Below, piece after piece: positions 5,725 to 7,014 of a stretch of 7,014 nucleotides of DNA (position 1 is the first letter of the stretch; every line of letters begins with the position of its first letter). The position numbers and the translations under genes are program-made. Source of the DNA: an uncultured Erysipelotrichaceae bacterium (GTDB lineage: Bacteria > Bacillota_I > Bacilli_A > Erysipelotrichales > Erysipelotrichaceae); the NCBI GenBank assembly GCA_910586285.1, contig CAJUGR010000093.1, forward strand, positions 1-7,014. Reading direction: 5' to 3'. The notes beneath the pieces are model-generated. The model made no database searches and was not told the DNA's origin. It was given only the letters and a program-made list of their open reading frames with translations.

Positions 5725-6659
5725 ATGTGAATTGGTGTTCCTTCCATATACGCCTTGATATTTTCCGCTACGATATGCGCACGCTTCTCCATTGCCTGAA
5801 TTGTCGCAAAGCCGATATGCGGTGTGATCATCAAATTCGGTGCATGAAGAATCACTCTGTCCTCATCAAAAGGCGGTTCCTGTTCCAGCACATCAATACA
5901 TGCTCCGGCAATTTTTCCCTTGACTAGTGCATCATAAAGGGCTGTTTCATCCACAATGGCCCCTCTTGCCGTATTGATCAACAGTGCCTCCTTTTTCATT
6001 AAATTCAATTCTTGTTCACCGATCATATACCTGGTATCTTTGGTGGATGGAACATGAATTGAAACAATATCTGACTTGATCAACAGTTCTTCCAAAGTCA
6101 CATAAGTAACATTAGGAAGAGGCTTGATTGTACGCGAATAGGCAAGTACTTTTGCGCCGAAGGCATTGGCGATCATCGCCACTCTTGTGCCGATTGCACC
6201 GGTTCCGATCACACCAAACGTCTTTCCTTCCAATTCAAAACCGACCAAACCATCCTTAGTCCCGTGTTCCCTGGCTCGTTTTTCACATGCCGCAAGATTA
6301 CGATAAAAACCGATCGCCATACCAAACACCAGATCAGCAACTGCCGCATCAGAATAGCCCGAACAATTACATACAGTAATGTGGTGCTTTTGGCAACATT
6401 CGATATCCACATGATCCACGCCGGTAAACGCAACCATAATTGCTTTTAACTTCGGACACTGCTCAATTACTTCCTCAGGATAAGGCAAATTACTTAAAAC
6501 AACAATCTGTGCATCCCGTGAACGCGCAACCAGTGTCTCCACATCTTCTTTTCGATCGGGATAGTAAACAATCTCTGCCTTTTCATTCACACGGCTGCTT
6601 AAAATCCCTTCCAATGCTTCCTGTGCAATGCCTAACGGCTCCAATACAACAATTTTCAT
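5712..6659 (-). CDS. D-isomer-specific 2-hydroxyacid dehydrogenase
   Basis: This 315-residue enzyme should interconvert a 2-oxo acid and the D-2-hydroxy acid with NAD(P)H in the cytoplasm. The substrate cannot be read from sequence (D-lactate, glycerate/hydroxypyruvate, phosphoglycerate and others are possible). The nucleotide-binding domain (about 100-285) has VIGTGAIG (150-157). The catalytic residues are in place: R232 in NTARGAIVDE, E261 in EQEPP and H281 in TPHIGF. At the end of the second strand of the Rossmann fold, where NAD-dependent members usually have Asp, it has S175-R176 (LAYSRTIKP), which hints at NADP(H) use. There is no C-terminal ACT domain, so it is not a long-form SerA. 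The ATG is preceded by GGGAGGG at six bases and lies one base after the recO stop (TAAGATG), indicating co-transcription. Its presence between recO and glyQS differs from the usual Bacillota order. Confidence 0.93.
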   Translation of the reverse strand: MKIVVLEPLGIAQEALEGILSSRVNEKAEIVYYPDRKEDVETLVARSRDAQIVVLSNLPYPEEVIEQCPKLKAIMVAFTGVDHVDIECCQKHHITVCNCSGYSDAAVADLVFGMAIGFYRNLAACEKRAREHGTKDGLVGFELEGKTFGVIGTGAIGTRVAMIANAFGAKVLAYSRTIKPLPNVTYVTLEELLIKSDIVSIHVPSTKDTRYMIGEQELNLMKKEALLINTARGAIVDETALYDALVKGKIAGACIDVLEQEPPFDEDRVILHAPNLMITPHIGFATIQAMEKRAHIVAENIKAYMEGTPIHIICG

Positions 6660-6660
6660 C

Positions 6661-7014
6661 TTATTCCCTCCCGGATAATTCCTGTAAATGATTTAGGAAA
6701 CGCATACTTTGAATGCGTATTCCACTATATTCCGCAAAAAAACGATAGACCATTAATACATGTTCATAGCGCCACTGCTGAAGTTCTGTTAAACGATGAA
6801 ATTGTGAAAACGGCGCATGACACAATAGACGAAACGACTTCAAGTCCACTTTGTCATAATGCGTGTCCCGCTCCGGATCAAAACAATGCCGGCACACAAA
6901 TCCTCCGTGATATAAAGAAATTGCACAAATTTCATCACTTCTTTGGCAACAAACACAACCGTCCGCAAACGGTTCAATCCCCAGCTTGCGATTCATACAG
7001 GAAAAGAACAATGC
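6661..7014 (-). CDS. recO: DNA repair protein RecO, C-terminal part (cut by window edge)
   Basis: RecO loads RecA onto SSB-coated single-stranded DNA together with RecR, in the RecFOR pathway. The last 117 residues are visible and the frame is open to the window edge. The fragment contains the zinc-finger-like segment of the family: LGIEPFADGCVCC (11-23 of the fragment) and GGFVCRHCF (37-45). CxxC pairs are at C20/C23 and C41/C44. A helical tail follows (RYEHVLMVYRFFAEYSGIR), as in other RecO proteins where the C-terminal helices carry a YR..EY-type pattern. The identification also fits the neighbourhood: in Bacillota recO lies upstream of the glycyl-tRNA synthetase and dnaG genes. The N-terminal OB-fold domain is outside the window. 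Its stop codon is one base before the dehydrogenase ATG. Confidence 0.88.
   Translation of the reverse strand, partial: ALFFSCMNRKLGIEPFADGCVCCQRSDEICAISLYHGGFVCRHCFDPERDTHYDKVDLKSFRLLCHAPFSQFHRLTELQQWRYEHVLMVYRFFAEYSGIRIQSMRFLNHLQELSGRE
6666..6672 (-). promoter_or_regulatory. Strong ribosome binding site of the dehydrogenase gene within the end of recO
   Basis: GGGAGGG lies six bases before the ATG at 6659 and overlaps the last codons of recO. It confirms the start and allows efficient independent initiation despite the one-base gap between the genes. Confidence 0.75.

Overview
The window looks like chromosomal DNA from a low-to-moderate G+C member of the Bacillota (Firmicutes), possibly the Erysipelotrichia. 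This rests on the gene order recO ... glyQS-dnaG-sigA-trmK, the single-chain GlyQS, a B. subtilis-like SigA, strong purine-rich ribosome binding sites and a consensus sigma-A promoter. The placement in Erysipelotrichia is an inference. TGA is used as a stop (SUFU gene) and tryptophan is encoded by TGG, so nothing suggests the Mycoplasma code. All seven genes are on the minus strand and are described below in transcription order, from high to low coordinate.

Upstream unit (7014 down to about 4929): the C-terminal part of RecO (recombination mediator), a D-2-hydroxyacid dehydrogenase one base after it, and after a 47-base gap a suppressor-of-fused (SUFU) domain protein. A hairpin with a U-run at 4929-4966 closes this unit. 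In B. subtilis the corresponding interval between recO and the glycyl-tRNA synthetase genes holds only small or regulatory genes. The dehydrogenase and the SUFU gene are therefore the accessory part of the window.

Intergenic region (4594-4992): a terminator, about 200 bases of AT-rich sequence without a gene, a strong promoter (TTGACA, 17 bases, TATATA) and a leader of about 90 bases before glyQS. No glycine T-box is visible. A short hairpin followed by eight U lies in the leader.

Downstream unit (4593 down to 1): glyQS, dnaG, sigA and trmK, packed almost without gaps. dnaG starts on TTG 13 bases after glyQS. The dnaG/sigA and sigA/trmK junctions are both TAATG, where stop and start share one base. 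This is the macromolecular-synthesis operon: tRNA charging, replication priming, the housekeeping sigma factor and a tRNA methyltransferase. trmK runs off the left edge.

I found no mobile element, CRISPR array, tRNA or rRNA gene, and no convincing new multi-gene system. The points most worth a second look are the SUFU gene and its dehydrogenase neighbour inside a conserved locus, the glyQS leader, and the acidic, GATC-repeat-encoded linker in SigA.
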